The notes: generated by a model not told the origin, from the letters alone. Shown: positions 41,574 through 54,217, counted from the stretch's first letter. The stretch is 64,000 nucleotides of DNA from Neobacillus sp. Marseille-Q6967 (GCF_946151075.1 NZ_CAMGZB010000001.1:2098001-2162000); one strand, 5' to 3'. Numbers and translations are program-made.

Positions 41574-42599
41574 ATGATATCAATAAAAGATGTTCGAAAG
41601 ATATTCCCTTCAAAACAGGGTGAACTAAGAGCAGTTGACGATGTCAATTTAGAAATAAAAGAAGGCGAGATTTTCGGAGTCATTGGTTATAGCGGCGCCG
41701 GAAAAAGTACCCTAATTAGAATGTTAAATGGACTTGAACTTCCGACGGATGGTTCAGTTACAGTAGCAGGACGGATCATTTCAAAGATTAAGGGCAGCGA
41801 ACTTCGGAAGGCTCGTCAGGAAATAAGCATGATTTTTCAGCACTTTAACCTGCTTTGGTCCAGAACAGTAAGTGAAAATATTGCTTTTCCTTTGGAAATC
41901 GCCGGTGTGAAAGGTCCTGAAAGACAAAAACGGGTAAAAGAATTGATTCATTTAGTTGGGTTGGAAGGAAGAGAGAATGCCTATCCTTCACAGTTGAGCG
42001 GGGGGCAAAAACAACGCGTTGGTATTGCCAGGGCTTTGGCTAATAACCCAAAAGTATTGTTATGTGACGAAGCCACTTCAGCGCTCGATCCACAAACTAC
42101 CGACTCCATTTTAGACTTATTGGTTGATATCAATAGTCGATTAGGATTAACGATTGTCCTTATCACTCATGAAATGCACGTTATTCGTAAGATCTGCCAC
42201 CGTGTTGCAGTTATGGAGAGCGGCCGGATTGTAGAACTGGGTCCAGTATTAGATGTGTTTAAAAATCCACAGCAGCCGATTACGAAGCGATTTGTTCAAC
42301 AGGTGACAGAGCCAGAGGAGACAAAAGAAACAGCCGAGCATTTGCTTGAACGTTATCACTCTGGACAAGTAATCCAATTAACCTTTATTGGTGAAGCGGC
42401 GGAACAACCGGTTATTACCAACCTCATCCGTAATCATGAAGTGACGGTAAACATTTTACAAGGGAAGATTTCGCAGACCCAAAGCGGATCATACGGGACT
42501 CTTTTCATTCATTTAGATGGCGAAGATGCAAATATTCAAAAAGCGGTTGACTACATTCGTTCACAACAAGTAGGAGTGGAGGTGGTTACGAATGAATAA
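41574..42599 (+). CDS. metN: Methionine ABC transporter, ATPase
   Basis: 341 residues: ABC domain (1-240) with Walker A GYSGAGKST, signature LSGGQKQR and Walker B VLLCDEATS, followed by a NIL ligand-sensing domain (about 265-341) that lets internal methionine inhibit uptake. AAGAAGG precedes the ATG. Expression is set by the SAM riboswitch. The next gene starts eight bases before its stop. Confidence 0.94.
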   Translation: MISIKDVRKIFPSKQGELRAVDDVNLEIKEGEIFGVIGYSGAGKSTLIRMLNGLELPTDGSVTVAGRIISKIKGSELRKARQEISMIFQHFNLLWSRTVSENIAFPLEIAGVKGPERQKRVKELIHLVGLEGRENAYPSQLSGGQKQRVGIARALANNPKVLLCDEATSALDPQTTDSILDLLVDINSRLGLTIVLITHEMHVIRKICHRVAVMESGRIVELGPVLDVFKNPQQPITKRFVQQVTEPEETKETAEHLLERYHSGQVIQLTFIGEAAEQPVITNLIRNHEVTVNILQGKISQTQSGSYGTLFIHLDGEDANIQKAVDYIRSQQVGVEVVTNE

Positions 42600-43263
42600 T
42601 CAACCATACTTTCAAGAGATAGATTGGGAAGAAATGTGGGAAGCAACAGCCCAGACCCTCTATATGACAGGTGTATCGGTCCTTGCGACATTTATTTTAG
42701 GTATTTTACTTGGTTTATTGCTGTTTCTTACAGGTAAAGGCAATCTGTGGGAAAATAAGTTGATTAATACGATTATCGGATCTTTTGTTAATATTTTTCG
42801 TTCGATTCCTTTCATTATTTTAATTGTATTACTTATTCCGTTTACGAAATTATTAGTTGGAACGATGATCGGTGAAGATGCAGCCTTACCTGCGTTAATT
42901 ATTGGTGCTGCACCATTCTATGCCAGAATGGTTGAAATCGGGCTCCGGGAAATTAATAAAGGCGTTATTGAAGCTGCTAAATCAATGGGCGCAACAACTA
43001 GTACGATTATTTGGAAGGTCTTACTTCCAGAATCAATGCCTGCATTAGTTTCAGGTATTACTGTCACTGCCATTTCCCTTGTCGGCTATACGGCAATGGC
43101 GGGAGTAATTGGGGCAGGGGGCTTAGGAAACCTTGCTTACCTTGAAGGCTTCCAACGCAGTCGTAATGATATCGTTTTAGTAGCTACGATTATTATCTTG
43201 GCTATAGTATTTGTTATTCAGTTTATTGGTGATATTATCACTTCAAAATTAGATAAACGATAA
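42592..43263 (+). CDS. metI: Methionine ABC transporter, permease
   Basis: 223 residues with five helices and the coupling loop EAAKSMGATTSTIIWKVLLPE (about 126-146), followed by GYTAMAGVIGAGGLGNLAY, typical of MetI/MetP. It forms the channel for D- and L-methionine. Translationally coupled to metN. Confidence 0.93.
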   Translation: MNNQPYFQEIDWEEMWEATAQTLYMTGVSVLATFILGILLGLLLFLTGKGNLWENKLINTIIGSFVNIFRSIPFIILIVLLIPFTKLLVGTMIGEDAALPALIIGAAPFYARMVEIGLREINKGVIEAAKSMGATTSTIIWKVLLPESMPALVSGITVTAISLVGYTAMAGVIGAGGLGNLAYLEGFQRSRNDIVLVATIIILAIVFVIQFIGDIITSKLDKR

Positions 43264-43279
43264 AAAAGGAGATGTCAAA

Positions 43280-44125
43280 ATGAAAAAGTGGTTCAGTTTA
43301 TTTTTAGCATTATCATTTGTTTTAGTTTTAGCTGCTTGTGGTACTTCTGAAGAACAAACAGAAGGGGGCAACGCTTCAGAAGAAGGAGAAACAACAAAAT
43401 TAGTGGTTGGAGCATCTAACGTTCCACACGCTGAAATCCTAGAAAAAGCACAGCCTCTTCTTGCTGAACAAGGTATTGAATTAGAAATTGAAACATTCCA
43501 GGATTATGTATTACCAAACAAAGCGTTAGAATCAAAAGAACTTGATGCAAACTATTTCCAACACATTCCTTATTTAAACTCTCAAATCGAAGAAAATGGT
43601 TATGACTTTGTAAATGCTGGCGGCATTCACATTGAACCTATTGGTGTTTATTCAAAGAAATATAAGAACTTAGATGAACTTCCAGATGGTGCACAGTTAA
43701 TTATGAGTAACTCTGTAGCTGACCACGGCCGTCTTCTTTCATTATTAGAAGCAGAAGGTTTAATTAAGCTTAAAGAAGGCATTGATAAAACAAAAGCTAC
43801 AACAGAAGACGTAGTTGAAAATAAAAAGAACTTAAAGTTTGATACAAATTATGAAGCAGCATTACTTCCGCAGATTTTTAACAATGGTGAAGGCGATGCC
43901 GTATTAATTAACTCTAACTATGCGATTGACGCAGGTCTAAATCCAATCGAAGACTCTATTGCAATTGAAAACAGCGAATCACCATATGTAAATGTTATTG
44001 CTGTACGTAAAGGTGATGAAAATAAAGACACAATCAAAGCGCTTGTAGAAGTTCTTCGCTCAAAAGAAATCCAAGACTTCATTCTTGAAGAGTACAAAGG
44101 TGCGGTAGTACCAGTTTCTGAATAA
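43280..44125 (+). CDS. metQ: Methionine-binding lipoprotein
   Basis: 281 residues with lipobox VLAAC (Cys20) and the NlpA/MetQ domain: VPHAEILEKAQPLL, YFQHIPYL and the ligand residues around NSNYAIDAGL. It delivers methionine to MetNI. AAAAGGAG lies seven bases ahead of the ATG. Confidence 0.93.
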   Translation: MKKWFSLFLALSFVLVLAACGTSEEQTEGGNASEEGETTKLVVGASNVPHAEILEKAQPLLAEQGIELEIETFQDYVLPNKALESKELDANYFQHIPYLNSQIEENGYDFVNAGGIHIEPIGVYSKKYKNLDELPDGAQLIMSNSVADHGRLLSLLEAEGLIKLKEGIDKTKATTEDVVENKKNLKFDTNYEAALLPQIFNNGEGDAVLINSNYAIDAGLNPIEDSIAIENSESPYVNVIAVRKGDENKDTIKALVEVLRSKEIQDFILEEYKGAVVPVSE

Positions 44126-44133
44126 ATTTCTAG

Positions 44134-44170
44134 AGGTCAGTGAAAACATTTCACTGACCTTTATTATTTC
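44134..44170 (+). terminator. Terminator after metQ
   Basis: AGGTCAGTGAAA (44134-44145) and TTTCACTGACCT (44149-44160), a 12-bp stem followed by TTATTATTTC. Confidence 0.85.
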
Positions 44171-44191
44171 CTAGTATCGAATAAGGAAGGC

Positions 44192-44221
44192 TTGGCAAAA
44201 TAGTAGAAAATACGTTATGAT
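44192..44221 (+). promoter_or_regulatory. Candidate distal promoter of the suf operon
   Basis: TTGGCA at 44192-44197 and TATGAT at 44216-44221, spacer 18. Weaker than the proximal candidate. The 361-bp gap between metQ and sufC holds this, the Fur-like box and the proximal promoter; no gene was seen there. Confidence 0.4.
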
Positions 44222-44291
44222 TTAACTCGTATGTGCAATACATATAAGGGGTCACAAAAACTGATTAGATCAGAATTTTATATTCCTTTTT

Positions 44292-44306
44292 TGATATTGA
44301 TTCTCA
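44292..44306. promoter_or_regulatory. Fur-like box upstream of sufC
   Basis: TGATATTGATTCTCA matches the 7-1-7 Fur consensus at 12 of 14 positions. It lies between the two candidate promoters, about 70 bases upstream of the proximal -35 box. Confidence 0.55.
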
Positions 44307-44373
44307 ATTAGAATAGGTTTAGTGAAAATGGAAAATCTTTATCTTATCTATGTTAGCTAATACTTCTTATAAG

Positions 44374-44402
44374 TTGCTAACAGATTCGATTTGTTATAAG
44401 AT
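44374..44402 (+). promoter_or_regulatory. Candidate proximal promoter of the suf operon
   Basis: TTGCTA at 44374-44379 and TAAGAT at 44397-44402 with a 17-bp spacer, 85 bases before sufC. Confidence 0.55.
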
Positions 44403-44486
44403 TGTAATGAGAATAAAATGAGAATAGTGTTTGTGACCGAAGGCATTGTCTTCACGTTACAAAATTATCTTTGCGGAGGTATAAAT

Positions 44487-45272
44487 ATGGCTGGATCAAC
44501 TTTAACAATCAAAGATTTACATGTAGAGATTGATGGGAAAGAAATTTTAAAAGGTGTAAACCTTGAGATAAAAGGTGGAGAAATCCACGCGATCATGGGA
44601 CCAAATGGTACAGGTAAATCAACTTTATCTTCTGCTATTATGGGTCATCCAAAATATGAAGTAACAAAAGGAAGCATCACTTTAGACGGGCAAGATGTCT
44701 TAGAAATGGAAGTAGATGAGCGCGCTCGTGCAGGTCTATTTTTAGCAATGCAATATCCAAGTGAAATTAATGGTGTTACAAACGCTGACTTCTTACGTTC
44801 AGCTTTAAATGCTCGCCTTGGAGAAGGCAACGAAATTTCATTAATGAAATTCATTCGTAAAATGGATAAGCAAATGGAATTCCTTGAAATGGATTTAGAT
44901 ATGGCGCAGCGTTACTTAAATGAAGGTTTCTCCGGCGGTGAGAAAAAGCGTAATGAAATTCTTCAATTAATGATGCTTGAGCCAAAGATTGCTATCCTGG
45001 ATGAAATTGACTCCGGATTAGATATCGATGCTCTTAAAGTTGTTTCTAAAGGAATCAACCAAATGCGCGGAGAAGAATTCGGATGCTTAGTTATTACTCA
45101 CTATCAAAGACTTTTAAATTATATCACTCCTGACTATGTGCACGTGATGATGCAGGGACGCGTAGTTAAATCAGGCGGACCAGAGCTTGCACAACGCTTG
45201 GAAGCAGAAGGATATGACTGGATCAAGCAAGAACTCGGAATTGAAGATGAAACAGTTGGGCAGGAAGCGTAA
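44487..45272 (+). CDS. sufC: Fe-S cluster assembly ATPase SufC
   Basis: 261 residues with Walker A GPNGTGKST (about 36-44), signature FSGGEKKR and Walker B IAILDEIDSG. SufC is the soluble ABC-type ATPase that drives conformational change in the SufB-SufD scaffold. GCGGAGGT precedes the ATG at 44487; the frame is open to 44418 without a ribosome binding site. First gene of sufCDSUB. Confidence 0.96.
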   Translation: MAGSTLTIKDLHVEIDGKEILKGVNLEIKGGEIHAIMGPNGTGKSTLSSAIMGHPKYEVTKGSITLDGQDVLEMEVDERARAGLFLAMQYPSEINGVTNADFLRSALNARLGEGNEISLMKFIRKMDKQMEFLEMDLDMAQRYLNEGFSGGEKKRNEILQLMMLEPKIAILDEIDSGLDIDALKVVSKGINQMRGEEFGCLVITHYQRLLNYITPDYVHVMMQGRVVKSGGPELAQRLEAEGYDWIKQELGIEDETVGQEA

Positions 45273-45295
45273 GAGTTAGCGTTAGGAGGATAACC

Positions 45296-48260
<2,965 letters not shown>

Positions 48261-48262
<2 letters not shown>

Positions 48263-48294
48263 CATGGTCTAGGGGATCTTTCCCCTAGCATGTT
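48261..48294 (+). other. Strong hairpin between sufU and sufB
   Basis: AACATG-CTAGGGG (48261-48275) pairs with CCCCTAG-CATGTT (48282-48294), about 13 bp with a two-base bulge. No T-run follows; AATAAGGGAGG with the sufB ribosome binding site comes next. Likely an RNA processing or stabilising element rather than a terminator. Confidence 0.8.
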
Positions 48295-48314
48295 AATAAG
48301 GGAGGAATTCGACG

Positions 48315-49712
48315 ATGGCTAAGAAAATGCCTGAGATCGGTGATTATAAGTACGGTTTTGCCGATAAAGACGTATCGATTTTCCGCTCAAAGCGTGGATT
48401 GACACGTGAAATTGTTGAAGAGATTTCTAAAATGAAGGAAGAGCCACAATGGATGCTTGACTTCCGCCTAAAATCTCTTGAACATTTTTACAACATGCCA
48501 ATGCCGCAATGGGGTGGAGATTTAGCTTCATTAAATTTTGACGAAATTACTTACTATGTTAAACCATCTGAGAAATCGGAAAAATCTTGGGATGAAGTTC
48601 CTGAGGAAATCAAAGCTACTTTTGATAAGCTTGGTATCCCAGAAGCAGAGCAAAAGTATCTTGCCGGGGTTTCTGCTCAATATGAATCTGAAGTTGTTTA
48701 CCACAACATGAAGGAAGACCTTGAAGAATTAGGTATCGTGTTTAAAGATACTGATTCTGCATTAAAAGAGAATGAAGATATCTTCCGTGAACACTGGGCG
48801 AAAGTAATCCCGCCAACAGATAACAAATTTTCGGCGTTGAATTCAGCTGTTTGGTCAGGCGGTTCATTTATTTATGTACCACCTGGCGTAAAAGTGGATA
48901 CTCCGCTTCAGGCATATTTCCGTATTAATTCTGAAAATATGGGTCAATTTGAAAGAACATTAATCATCGTTGATGAGGGTGCACATGTGCATTATGTAGA
49001 AGGTTGTACAGCACCTGTATACACAACTAACTCATTACACAGTGCGGTTGTTGAGATTATCATCAAAAAGGATGCCTATTGCCGTTATACAACGATTCAA
49101 AACTGGGCGAACAACGTATACAACCTTGTTACAAAGCGTGCGGTTTGTGAAGCGAATGCGACTATGGAATGGATTGACGGTAACATCGGTTCTAAATTAA
49201 CGATGAAATATCCTGCGGTTATTTTAAAAGGTGAAGGCGCTCGTGGTATGACATTATCCATTGCGATTGCAGGTAAAGGTCAGCACCAGGATGCAGGAGC
49301 GAAAATGATTCACTTAGCTCCGAATACGTCTTCAACGATTGTTTCTAAATCAATTTCAAAGCATGGCGGTAAGGTTACTTATCGTGGTATCGTTCACTTC
49401 GGCCGTAAAGCGGATGGTGCACGTGCAAACATCGAATGTGATACTTTGATTATGGATAATCAATCAACATCTGATACCATTCCTTACAATGAAATCTTGA
49501 ATGACAACATTTCGCTTGAACACGAAGCAAAAGTTTCGAAAGTATCTGAAGAGCAGCTGTTCTACTTGATGAGCCGCGGTATCTCAGAACAAGAAGCAAC
49601 CGAAATGATCGTTATGGGCTTCATCGAGCCATTTACAAAAGAATTACCAATGGAATATGCAGTAGAAATGAACCGTCTAATCAAGTTTGAGATGGAAGGT
49701 TCAATCGGTTAA
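48315..49712 (+). CDS. sufB: Fe-S cluster assembly scaffold SufB
   Basis: 465 residues. Beta-helix core with [19 protein letters not shown] (about 176-194), VEGCTAP (a Cys used in sulfur relay) and the C-terminal [12 protein letters not shown] and [11 protein letters not shown]. It assembles the nascent cluster with SufC and SufD. GGGAGG precedes the ATG. Last gene of the operon, with the hairpin immediately upstream. Confidence 0.96.
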   Translation: MAKKMPEIGDYKYGFADKDVSIFRSKRGLTREIVEEISKMKEEPQWMLDFRLKSLEHFYNMPMPQWGGDLASLNFDEITYYVKPSEKSEKSWDEVPEEIKATFDKLGIPEAEQKYLAGVSAQYESEVVYHNMKEDLEELGIVFKDTDSALKENEDIFREHWAKVIPPTDNKFSALNSAVWSGGSFIYVPPGVKVDTPLQAYFRINSENMGQFERTLIIVDEGAHVHYVEGCTAPVYTTNSLHSAVVEIIIKKDAYCRYTTIQNWANNVYNLVTKRAVCEANATMEWIDGNIGSKLTMKYPAVILKGEGARGMTLSIAIAGKGQHQDAGAKMIHLAPNTSSTIVSKSISKHGGKVTYRGIVHFGRKADGARANIECDTLIMDNQSTSDTIPYNEILNDNISLEHEAKVSKVSEEQLFYLMSRGISEQEATEMIVMGFIEPFTKELPMEYAVEMNRLIKFEMEGSIG

Positions 49713-49717
49713 TATTG

Positions 49718-49750
49718 ATCCGCTTGCCGTCACTGGCAGGCGGATTTTTA
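49718..49750 (+). terminator. Terminator after sufB
   Basis: ATCCGCTTGCC (49718-49728) and GGCAGGCGGAT (49735-49745) with one G-T pair, then TTTTTATG. Confidence 0.85.
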
Positions 49751-49755
49751 TGTTT

Positions 49756-49825
49756 ACTTGCGGATGGCGGTAAATACTTGCGGATATCGAGAAATACTAG
49801 CGGATAGCCAAAACCACTCGCATGA
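49756..49825. repeat. 20-bp tandem repeat, three and a half copies
   Basis: Units at 49756-49775, 49776-49795 and 49796-49815, plus a half unit to 49825. Consensus ACTTGCGGATRKCGRNAAAT. Pitch is exactly 20 bases. It lies between the sufB terminator and yunF; no coding frame is supported. Confidence 0.85.
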
Positions 49826-49884
49826 TCGACCATCAATGCTTTAAATAATGATTATGCTATTATTAATATGTGGGGGTGAATGAA

Positions 49885-50730
49885 TTGATCTATATAGGCG
49901 TAACCGGCTGGGGGGATCATGATGGCTTATATCCAGCCCAAATTTCACCAAGGGATAAACTGAAAGAATATGCGGGACATTTTCCAACAGTGGAAGTGGA
50001 CGCTGCTTTTTATGCCATTCAGCCGAAACGGAATGCGGAAAAATGGGTCAAAGACACACCGGACTCGTTTCAGTTTATCGTTAAAACCTATCAAGGAATG
50101 ACAGGGCATCAGCGCGGTGAAATTCCTTTTGAAACGAAACAGGAGATGTTTGAAGCTTTTAAAGATTCGCTTGAACCTTACATGGAACATAACAAATTAG
50201 CTATGGTTCTTTTTCAATTTCCGCCATGGTTTGATTGCAAACGAGAAAATGTGGAGTACTTACGCTGGTGCAAAAGACAAATGGGGGAAATACCATGTGC
50301 CCTTGAATTTAGGCACCAATCATGGTTTGAGCCTGTTTTTCATCAAAAAACGTTAAAATTTATGACAGAGGAAAATTGGATACATAGTATATGTGATGAG
50401 CCACAGTCCGGTGAAGGTTCAATACCAGCCGTTTTAGAGACGACATGCCAAGATAAGCTATTGATACGGTTTCATGGCAGGAATGTTCACGGCTGGCAGC
50501 AGCGAAATGCTGAAAATTGGCGGGAGGTCCGCTATCTTTACCGCTACAATCATCAGGAACTATCAGAATGGGCCAATTCAATACGAAAGTTAGCTATGGA
50601 ATGCAAAAATATTTATGTCCTTTTTAACAATAACTCCGGCGGTGATGCCGCTGATAATGCAAAACAGATGATAGAATTATTAGGTTTGGAATATGAGGAT
50701 CTGGCTCCAAGACAGCTAGACTTATTTTAA
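49885..50730 (+). CDS. yunF: DUF72 family protein YunF
   Basis: 281 residues of a DUF72 (YecE) TIM-barrel: YIGVTGWGDHDGLYP at the start, VEVDAAFYAIQPKRNAEKW, LFQFPPWF, EFRHQSWF and the C-terminal YVLFNNNSGGDAADNA region. Function of the family is unresolved. A TTG at 49885 is the likely start because GGGGGTGA is five bases upstream; a GTG at 49870 precedes that sequence. First of yunF-yunE-yunD. Confidence 0.83.
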   Translation: MIYIGVTGWGDHDGLYPAQISPRDKLKEYAGHFPTVEVDAAFYAIQPKRNAEKWVKDTPDSFQFIVKTYQGMTGHQRGEIPFETKQEMFEAFKDSLEPYMEHNKLAMVLFQFPPWFDCKRENVEYLRWCKRQMGEIPCALEFRHQSWFEPVFHQKTLKFMTEENWIHSICDEPQSGEGSIPAVLETTCQDKLLIRFHGRNVHGWQQRNAENWREVRYLYRYNHQELSEWANSIRKLAMECKNIYVLFNNNSGGDAADNAKQMIELLGLEYEDLAPRQLDLF

Positions 50731-50747
50731 CAAAAGGGGATTTATTG

Positions 50748-51569
50748 ATGGAATGGCTGTTATTGGTTTTAATCGGGGTTGCCGCAAGCTCACTAGGGTC
50801 GTTAATTGGCCTTGGCGGAGGAATTGTGGTTGTGCCCTCTTTGCTTTATTTAGGTACTTTAACCAGCTTTGATTATATAACACCACAGGTAGCGGTAGGG
50901 ACATCTTTGTTCACCATGATTTTTACGGGGTTATCCTCCACTTTAGCCTATGTCAAATATAAAACCGTAGACTACAAAAGCGGCTTAATTTTTCTCATTG
51001 GCAGTGGTCCAGGCAGTATACTTGGTGCTTGGGTTACAGAGATATTAAATTTAAAATCCTTTAATCTATTCTTTGGTTTTTTTATGATTTTTGTATCCCT
51101 TATCTTATTGTTTAAAGATAAGTTAAAACCAATGCCTTATCAAAAGGAAAAAGGAATTTCCCGCAACTTTACTGATAATACCGGCAGTACCTTTGAATAT
51201 GGCTTTAACACATTAGCAGCGATTCTGATTTCATTTATCGTTGGCTTTTTATCAGGAATTTTAGGAGTCGGCGGCGGGTCGTTAATGGTTCCGGCAATGA
51301 TCCTATTCTTTTTCTTCCCGCCCCATGTAGCCGTTGCAACATCCATGTTTATGATTTTGCCCACATCAATTTTAAGTTCAATTACCCATATATGGTTGGG
51401 AAATGTTGATTGGTTACTTGCATTAGCACTCGTACCAGGTGCATGGATTGGAGCAAAAGTGGGTGTGTATTTAAATACAAAACTAAAGAGTAAAACCATT
51501 GTCTTGATCCTTAGAACTATTTTAATCGTGGTGGGTGTAAGACTTATGTATCAAGGTATTTTTGGTTAA
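50748..51569 (+). CDS. yunE: TauE/SafE-family permease YunE
   Basis: 273 residues with about eight helices in two repeats, each starting with a glycine-rich SLIGLGGGIVVVP or GILGVGGGSLMVP motif. The TauE/SafE family exports or imports sulfur-containing or organic anions; the substrate here is unknown. AAGGGGA lies eight bases before the ATG at 50748. Placed 17 bases after yunF. Confidence 0.85.
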   Translation: MEWLLLVLIGVAASSLGSLIGLGGGIVVVPSLLYLGTLTSFDYITPQVAVGTSLFTMIFTGLSSTLAYVKYKTVDYKSGLIFLIGSGPGSILGAWVTEILNLKSFNLFFGFFMIFVSLILLFKDKLKPMPYQKEKGISRNFTDNTGSTFEYGFNTLAAILISFIVGFLSGILGVGGGSLMVPAMILFFFFPPHVAVATSMFMILPTSILSSITHIWLGNVDWLLALALVPGAWIGAKVGVYLNTKLKSKTIVLILRTILIVVGVRLMYQGIFG

Positions 51570-51583
51570 AGGATGAGATTAAC

Positions 51584-52939
51584 ATGGAAAGCATACACAT
51601 TTTTCATACAAATGATCTTCATAGTCACTTAAAACGCTGGCCGCGTATTCATGATTTTTTAATAACCCAAAGAGCTTTTTACGAAGCAAAGGGAGAAGAT
51701 TTTTTCTTATTTGATATTGGTGATTTCGTTGATCGCTGGCATCCTTTATCAGAAGCAACAAGAGGAAAAGGCAATATTGATCTTTTAAACGAGTCTATCT
51801 ATAACGCTGTTACAATCGGTAATAATGAGGGAATTACTTTTCCATATGAGGATTTAGATCAAATGTATGACCATGCAAAATTTGATGTTCTTGCCGCAAA
51901 TTTATATCAGAAGGCGAATCAGCATCCTAAATGGTTGAAGCCATATACAATTTACCACACTCAAAAAGGAACAAAAATAGGGGTAATTGGCGTAACGGTT
52001 AGCTATTCTTTACTTTATAAACTTCTTGGCTGGTATATCACAGACCCAATAAATGAATTGAAAAAATGGCTTCCGCAATTAAAGGCAGAATCTGATGTTA
52101 TCATCTTGCTTTCTCATCTTGGGATTCATCAAGATGAACAAATTGCTGCAGAGTGTCCTGATGTAGATGTTATACTTGGCGCTCATACACACCATACCCT
52201 TCCAGATGGAAAGGTAATAGGTGGGACATTGCTGGCAGGCGCAGGGAAATTTGGCAAATTTGTTGGTCATGTGTCTCTGATTTTGGATGATCAGAAAAGG
52301 ATTATAAGTAAAACGGCCGGTTTAACCAACGTTATGGAACTGCCGCCTGCAACAGATGAAAAAATCAAATCAAATGAACTTTTTCGAAAAGGGAAAAAAC
52401 TATTAAATAAGAAAATCATTTCATTAAGTCACCCATTAGAGGCAGATCCTTTCATAGAGACTGAGCTTGCACGTTTATTGTGCAGTGCTTTACGTGAATG
52501 GTGCGGGACCGATTGTGCTTTTATTAATTCAGGATTATTATTGGGAGGATTATCTGGAGATGTATCAAAGTTTGATCTCCTGACAATATGTCCTCATCCG
52601 ATAAATCCTTGTAAAATTGATGTTACGGGAACAGAATTAGAGAAAATAATCATCGAAACGAAACATGATTATTGGGCCCAGCGCCCCGTTAGAGGTTTGG
52701 GTTTTAGGGGAACGGTAATGGGGGTAACCGTATATGATGGCATTAGTTTTAACGAAGATGAAGAGATATTTATTAATGGAGTTAAAATCAACCCAAATGA
52801 TACTTACAGCTTAGCACTACCCGATATGTTCACATTCGGTCACTTTTTTACAGATGTAATCTCCCAAAAAGAAAGGATTTATTATTTACCGGAGTTTTTA
52901 CGTGATTTGCTAAAATGGAAATTACAGAAGCAGTCCTAA
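51584..52939 (+). CDS. yunD: Metallophosphatase / 5'-nucleotidase family protein YunD
   Basis: 451 residues: N-terminal metallophosphoesterase with FHTNDLHSHL (metal ligands Asp10-region), FDIGDFVD, GNNEG and LGAHTHH, then a 5'-nucleotidase C-terminal domain (about 290-440) with the substrate-stacking region. No signal peptide is visible, so it acts in the cytoplasm, unlike most 5'-nucleotidases. Fourteen bases after yunE. Confidence 0.87.
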   Translation: MESIHIFHTNDLHSHLKRWPRIHDFLITQRAFYEAKGEDFFLFDIGDFVDRWHPLSEATRGKGNIDLLNESIYNAVTIGNNEGITFPYEDLDQMYDHAKFDVLAANLYQKANQHPKWLKPYTIYHTQKGTKIGVIGVTVSYSLLYKLLGWYITDPINELKKWLPQLKAESDVIILLSHLGIHQDEQIAAECPDVDVILGAHTHHTLPDGKVIGGTLLAGAGKFGKFVGHVSLILDDQKRIISKTAGLTNVMELPPATDEKIKSNELFRKGKKLLNKKIISLSHPLEADPFIETELARLLCSALREWCGTDCAFINSGLLLGGLSGDVSKFDLLTICPHPINPCKIDVTGTELEKIIIETKHDYWAQRPVRGLGFRGTVMGVTVYDGISFNEDEEIFINGVKINPNDTYSLALPDMFTFGHFFTDVISQKERIYYLPEFLRDLLKWKLQKQS

Positions 52940-53000
52940 AATGTATACACGCTTTTTCTTATTTTTCATAAAGTGATAATAAGGAAAGGAGTGTAGGACA

Positions 53001-53303
53001 TTGATTGAGCTTTCACCAGTAGAAATTAACGGTCACACGTTTTTGGCTGTTACGGTCTTACTGCCTAAAACGACACTGCTTTCAGTAAGTAGTGATAAAG
53101 GTTATATTATGTGCGGTGCTTTAGATGTCGGCTTGTTAAATGAAAAATTAAAGGACCGCAAAATTATAGCTGCAAGGGCTGTTGGAGTTAGAACGATTGA
53201 ACAACTTCTGAATGCGCCAATGGAATCGGTAACGGTCGCAGCTGAAGAACTAGGAATTACAAAAGGAATGCTCGGCAAAGATGCCCTGCTTAAAATGATG
53301 TAA
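53001..53303 (+). CDS. yunC: YunC family protein (DUF1805)
   Basis: 100 residues. The DUF1805 pattern is clear: GYIMCGALDVGLLNEKL and RAVGVRTIEQLLNAPM. Structure is known for the family but not function. The TTG start at 53001 has GGAAAGGAG nine bases upstream. Separate promoter or readthrough from yunD is not resolved; a terminator follows. Confidence 0.83.
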   Translation: MIELSPVEINGHTFLAVTVLLPKTTLLSVSSDKGYIMCGALDVGLLNEKLKDRKIIAARAVGVRTIEQLLNAPMESVTVAAEELGITKGMLGKDALLKMM

Positions 53304-53304
53304 A

Positions 53305-53333
53305 AAAGCTTGCTTTATAAGCAAGCTTTTTCT
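53305..53333 (+). terminator. Terminator after yunC
   Basis: AAGCTTGC (53307-53314) and GCAAGCTT (53321-53328), extended by flanking A and T, with TTTCTT tail. Confidence 0.82.
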
Positions 53334-53393
53334 TAATAGTTAGGCTAGAACCTCCTTATTTTGCATACATATAGCTTGTAAGGGGGGATTGAT

Positions 53394-54173
53394 TTGGTAA
53401 AGTTTCGTCGGAGAATTACCCGGCGGCGGGGACCGTTACCTTTCCGGCAAGTCTTATTTTTATCATTTATATTTTTCCTTCTATCTACTGTACTGGGAAT
53501 ATGGCTGGTTAACAAAGGAATTGAGCCTTCCTTAATTCGATACGCAGAATCGAAGACTAAACAAATAGCCTCACAGGTTATTAATAAAGCCATTAATAAA
53601 AAGACGGTAGATGTCGGAGATGTAATTAAAGTAGAATCAGGTGAAAATGGCGCACAGCCTACTGCCGGATTAAATACCGAAGTGATAAACCAAAAATTAT
53701 CCGAGATTACCAATGAGGTTCAAAATAACCTTAATGCAGCTGAAAAAGGAGATCTTGCCTCATTAGAACAATTGACCGACGTTGATATCCAGGTAGATGC
53801 AAAACGAGAAGATGGAATCGTTTGGAATGTTCCGTTGGGGCAGGCGACAAACATGGCCTTACTAGGTAACTTAGGACCAAAAATTCCAGTCCGGTTCCAC
53901 GCCATTGGGGAAGTACGTCCTGATGTGAAAATTAACACAAAACCGATGGGGATCAATAATACTTGGATTGATGTGGCCATCCATTTAGAAGTGTCGGTAC
54001 AAATCATTACACCTTTTGCGACAAAAATTACTAAGCTGGACCAAAATATTCCGGTCGGCGGGAAACTGATACAAGGTGATGTACCACAATTTTATAATAA
54101 TGGCGGCAGTATGCCGCTTCCAGCTATTCAACTTCCGGATAGTGAAGAGAAAAAAGAAAAAACGAAAAAGTAA
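53394..54173 (+). CDS. yunB: Sporulation protein YunB
   Basis: 259 residues: basic N-terminus, one membrane helix (about 18-42) and an extracytoplasmic domain with NNTWIDVAIHLEVSVQIITPF, ending in a Lys/Glu-rich tail. In B. subtilis yunB is a SigE gene needed for efficient sporulation. A TTG start at 53394 has AGGGGGG upstream. A CATACATA in the leader (53363-53370) could be a SigE -10, but no clear -35 was found. Confidence 0.85.
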   Translation: MVKFRRRITRRRGPLPFRQVLFLSFIFFLLSTVLGIWLVNKGIEPSLIRYAESKTKQIASQVINKAINKKTVDVGDVIKVESGENGAQPTAGLNTEVINQKLSEITNEVQNNLNAAEKGDLASLEQLTDVDIQVDAKREDGIVWNVPLGQATNMALLGNLGPKIPVRFHAIGEVRPDVKINTKPMGINNTWIDVAIHLEVSVQIITPFATKITKLDQNIPVGGKLIQGDVPQFYNNGGSMPLPAIQLPDSEEKKEKTKK

Positions 54174-54180
54174 AATTAAA

Positions 54181-54217
54181 ATAGGACTGTCGTTATATTC
54201 GACAGCCTATTTTTTTC
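54181..54217. terminator. Bidirectional terminator between yunB and lytH
   Basis: ATAGG-CTGTCG and CGACAG-CCTAT arms (54181-54210, one mismatch) with seven T on the plus strand and A-rich flank on the left for the minus strand. Confidence 0.82.
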
